DNA of 14,711 nt from Vicinamibacteria bacterium (GTDB lineage Bacteria > Acidobacteriota > Vicinamibacteria > Vicinamibacterales > 2-12-FULL-66-21): NCBI GenBank assembly GCA_025937075.1, contig JAICSD010000057.1:1-14711 (forward strand). The letters run 5' to 3'. The position numbers and the translations under genes were made by a program. Below, in pieces: positions 12,079 through 14,711 of this stretch (position 1 is the stretch's first letter; each line of letters starts with the position of its first letter). The notes under the pieces are model-generated. The model saw only the letters and a program-made list of their open reading frames with translations, was not told the DNA's origin and did no database searches.

Positions 12079-14007
12079 ATGATCCCACTCAGAGGAGGAG
12101 GGCATCGCGGGGGCGGCCGCGAAAGCGCAGGGCGCGCCGGCGTCGCGCTCCGCGCGGGTGATCCCGCGAGAGACAAGAAGAAGATCGACTTCACCAACGC
12201 GTGGCAGGAGGCGCGCGCCCTCGTCTGGGCGCGCCGCGGACGCCTCTCCGTCGGCCTCCTGCTCATGCTCGTCAACCGTCTCTCCGGCCTCGTCCTGCCC
12301 TGGACCTCCAAATCACTGATCGACGACGTGGTCGGCAAGCATCGCGCGGAGCTGCTGATGCCGCTCGCGATCGCTGCCGGTGCGGCGACGGTCGTTCAGG
12401 CGATCACGTCGTTCGCGCTCTCGCAGGTACTCGGCGTGGCGGCGCAGCGTGCGATCACGGACATGCGCCGGCGCGTCGAAGCGCACGTCGCGCGGCTGCC
12501 GGTGGGCTACTTCGATTCGACGCAATCGGGCGTCCTCATCTCCCGAATCATGTCGGACGCCGAAGGGATCCGGAACCTGGTCGGCACCGGCCTCGTGCAG
12601 TTGACGGGCAGCATCGTGACGGCGATCGCCGCGCTCGCGTACCTCTTCTATCTGAACTGGTGGCTCACGTCCGTCACCTTGATCATGCTCGCCACCTTCG
12701 GCGGCGGCATGGCGCTCGCCTTCAACCGGCTGCGTCCACTGTTCCGCGAGCGCGGCAAGATCAACGCTGAAGTCACCGGCCGCCTCAACGAGACTCTGGG
12801 CGGCATCCGCATCGTCAAGACCTACACGGCGGAGAAGCGCGAGGAGCTGGTCTTCACCAGAGGCGTTCACCGGCTGTATCGCAACATCGCCAAATCCATC
12901 ACCGGTGTGTCGTCGATCACGGCATTCTCGACGGTCATCGTCGGTGCGATCGGGGTCACGATGATGCTGGTCGGAGGACGATCGGTTCTGGCGGGCCAGA
13001 TGACGCTCGGCGAGTTCATCACCTACGTGTTCTTCACCGGTCTCATGGCCGCGCCCGTCGTGCAGATCGCGTCGATCGGCACGCAGATCAGCGAGGCGTT
13101 CGCAGGGCTCGATCGGATCCGCGAGCTGCTCCAGATGGCCACGGAGGATCAGCAGGACGCCTCGAAGACGGCGGTCAGCGAGATCCTGGGCGAGGTCGTG
13201 TTCGACGGCGTGAGCTTCGAGTACAACCCTGGCGTCCCCGTTCTTCGAGACGTCAGCTTCCGTGCGCCCGCGGGCACGACGACGGCGCTCGTCGGATCGA
13301 GCGGATCGGGAAAGAGCACGCTCATCAGCCTCGTGATGGCGTTCAACCGGCCGAAGGAAGGGCGCGTGCTGGTCGACGGCCAGGATCTCGCCACGATGCG
13401 GCTCCGCGATTTCCGATCGCAGCTCGGCGTCGTGCTGCAGGACAATTTCCTGTTCGATGGCACGATCGCCGAGAACATCCGCTACGGCCGTCCCGACGCG
13501 ACGCTCGAGGAGATCGAGCGCGTCAGCCGCATCGCGCATGCGGACGAGTTCATCGACACCTTCGAGAAGGGGTACGACACGGTGGTCGGCGAGCGCGGCG
13601 TCAAGCTGTCAGGCGGACAGCGGCAGCGCGTCGCCATCGCGCGCGCGATTCTCGCGGACCCGAAGGTCCTCGTCCTCGACGAAGCCACGTCGAGCCTCGA
13701 CAGCGAGAGCGAGGCGCTGATCCAGGACGGCCTGAGGTCGCTGCGCGAGGGGAGGACGACGTTCGTGATCGCGCACCGGCTGTCGACGATCCGCAGCGCC
13801 GATCAGATCCTCGTGCTGGAGCACGGCGAGATCGTCGAACGCGGCACGCACGCAGAGCTGCTCGCGCTCGGCGGCCGCTACCGGACCTTGTATGATAAGC
13901 AGTACCGCCTCGAGTCCGATCGGTTCATCAACCCCGGCGAGGACTTCACGCCGGAGCCCGCCGCGGTAAAGATTCCATCGACGCTCAGGCCCAACAACGC
14001 GCTCTGA
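12079..14007 (+). CDS. MsbA-like ABC exporter (fused membrane and ATPase domains)
   Basis: 642-residue half-transporter that would work as a homodimer in the inner membrane. Residues ~55-345 form the six-helix type IV exporter membrane domain, including [17 protein letters not shown] and the [19 protein letters not shown] coupling region. The ATPase domain spans ~370-610 with every motif intact: Walker [10 protein letters not shown] (406-414), Q-loop Q454, signature LSGGQ (510-514), Walker [13 protein letters not shown] (D534, catalytic E535) and H-loop H566. The sequence style is closest to lipid A/lipid flippase MsbA and multidrug exporters; the substrate is unknown. The first ~30 residues are Gly/Arg-rich, lack family similarity, and are encoded by DNA resembling the adjacent GC-rich spacer. 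Yet no other standard in-frame start lies before the first helix, so ATG 12079 stands. A purine-rich AGAGGAGGAGGG at 12091-12102 lies inside the gene with no start codon behind it. EttA follows 31 bases on. Confidence 0.92.
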   Translation: MIPLRGGGHRGGGRESAGRAGVALRAGDPARDKKKIDFTNAWQEARALVWARRGRLSVGLLLMLVNRLSGLVLPWTSKSLIDDVVGKHRAELLMPLAIAAGAATVVQAITSFALSQVLGVAAQRAITDMRRRVEAHVARLPVGYFDSTQSGVLISRIMSDAEGIRNLVGTGLVQLTGSIVTAIAALAYLFYLNWWLTSVTLIMLATFGGGMALAFNRLRPLFRERGKINAEVTGRLNETLGGIRIVKTYTAEKREELVFTRGVHRLYRNIAKSITGVSSITAFSTVIVGAIGVTMMLVGGRSVLAGQMTLGEFITYVFFTGLMAAPVVQIASIGTQISEAFAGLDRIRELLQMATEDQQDASKTAVSEILGEVVFDGVSFEYNPGVPVLRDVSFRAPAGTTTALVGSSGSGKSTLISLVMAFNRPKEGRVLVDGQDLATMRLRDFRSQLGVVLQDNFLFDGTIAENIRYGRPDATLEEIERVSRIAHADEFIDTFEKGYDTVVGERGVKLSGGQRQRVAIARAILADPKVLVLDEATSSLDSESEALIQDGLRSLREGRTTFVIAHRLSTIRSADQILVLEHGEIVERGTHAELLALGGRYRTLYDKQYRLESDRFINPGEDFTPEPAAVKIPSTLRPNNAL

Positions 14008-14008
14008 T

Positions 14009-14028
14009 CGCGCAACTGACGTTGCGCG
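14009..14028 (+). terminator. Hairpin between the ABC exporter gene and ettA
   Basis: CGCGCAAC, loop TGAC, GTTGCGCG form a perfect 8-bp stem starting two bases after the ABC exporter stop codon. No T-run follows, so it may attenuate or protect the transcript rather than terminate it. It ends 10 bases before the ettA ATG. Confidence 0.45.
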
Positions 14029-14038
14029 CTACGAACAC

Positions 14039-14711
14039 ATGCCGCAATTCATCTACACCATGAAAGGCCTCGGGAAGGTGCATCCTCCCGACCACGTTGT
14101 CCTCAAGGACATCTGGCTGTCGTTCCTGCCCGGCGCCAAGATCGGCGTGCTCGGCGCGAATGGCGCCGGCAAGAGCTCGCTGCTGCGAATCATGGCGGGC
14201 GAGGATCACGACTTCATCGGCGAGGCATTTCCAGCCGGCGGGATTTCCGTCGGGTTCCTGCCGCAGGAGCCGCGGCTCGACAACACGAAGACGGTGCTCG
14301 GCAACGTCGAGGAAGGCGTGGCGGAGATCCGGGCGCTGCTGACGCGCTACGACGAGATCAACGCGAAGTTTGCGGAGGACCTCTCGCCCGACGAGATGGA
14401 GAAGGTGCTCGAAGAGCAGGCGCGCGTGCAGGATCGCATCGAGGCCGCGAACGCCTGGGATCTCGATTCACGTCTCGAGCTCGCCATGGACGCTCTGCGG
14501 TTGCCGCCTGCTGACGCCGACGTCAACACGCTCTCAGGGGGCGAACGGCGCCGAGTCGCGCTCTGCCGCCTGCTGCTGAAACCACCGTACCTTCTGCTGC
14601 TGGACTTCCCCACGAACCCCCACCACGCCTCGTCGGCCGCATGGCCCGCGCGCTTCCTTAAGTTTTATCAGGGCACCGACTTGCCGTGACGCACGACCGC
14701 TACTTCCTCGA
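14039..14711 (+). pseudogene. ettA: EttA ABC-F ATPase, 5' part; frame broken near the window edge
   Basis: ABC-F protein that binds the ribosomal E site and gates entry into elongation according to energy state (EttA role known from E. coli). The N-terminus is a close match to the family: [17 protein letters not shown], then [27 protein letters not shown] (Walker A about 38-46), [11 protein letters not shown], an arm region near 95-130 and [19 protein letters not shown] (signature near 163-167). From about 14588 the sequence deteriorates. Walker B reads [12 protein letters not shown] where the family has DEPTNHLD, so the catalytic Glu is F190. Several further non-conservative changes follow, and the frame meets TGA at 14687-14689. 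Exactly the expected AVTHDRYFL reappears in another frame from 14683, which implies one base lost at about 14675-14682. Full-length EttA is ~555 residues. Base-calling or assembly error at a contig end is likelier than a true pseudogene. Confidence 0.88.

Noticed and set aside
9688..12105. 805-codon open frame on the minus strand
   Set aside because: Fully antisense to the TonB receptor, no recognisable domain, Arg/Val/Glu-biased composition typical of shadow frames.

Overview
The window is a GC-rich (mid-60s % by eye), tightly packed bacterial chromosome segment with no mobile element, RNA gene or CRISPR array that I can see. GC-ending codons dominate, the cell envelope is diderm (a TonB-dependent receptor, several Sec-type signal peptides), and the gene mix (carboxypeptidase Q-like M28 peptidase, beta-helix secreted protein, aconitase paralogue) suggests an Acidobacteriota-like organism, perhaps Vicinamibacteria. 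That placement is an inference from style, not a proven assignment. The right edge looks like a low-quality contig end.

Layout. Bases 2-445 hold the C-terminal part of leucyl/phenylalanyl-tRNA--protein transferase (aat), convergent with apaG (845-456, minus). Divergent from apaG is a 66-residue four-cysteine protein (976-1176). It is followed by a compact four-gene run on the plus strand: an aconitase-superfamily hydro-lyase with the swivel domain first (1242-3281), a secreted parallel beta-helix protein with a C-terminal PA14-like domain (3287-5452), a TerC-family membrane protein (5449-6216) and a periplasmic YceI-family protein (6239-6880). Gaps of 5, -4 and 22 bases suggest an operon.

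A secreted M28 metallopeptidase (8475-7060, minus) is divergent from a cytosolic-looking HEAGH metallopeptidase (8573-9613), which ends in a clean hairpin. Next come a TonB-dependent receptor (9742-11937), a hairpin-rich intergenic stretch (11966-12071), an MsbA-like ABC exporter (12079-14007), and the start of ettA (14039 onward). The ettA reading frame degenerates over its last ~125 bases and is frameshifted just before the edge.

The most unusual non-coding signal is a set of three C-rich, roughly 7-base-period arrays with units like CACCCCG or GACCCCG. Each is read on the coding strand directly upstream of a -10-like hexamer lying only 8-11 bases before a start codon (apaG, the hydro-lyase, the HEAGH peptidase). 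These genes lack an evident Shine-Dalgarno sequence, whereas yceI and the TonB receptor gene have good ones. This suggests leaderless or near-leaderless promoters with a repeated upstream element.
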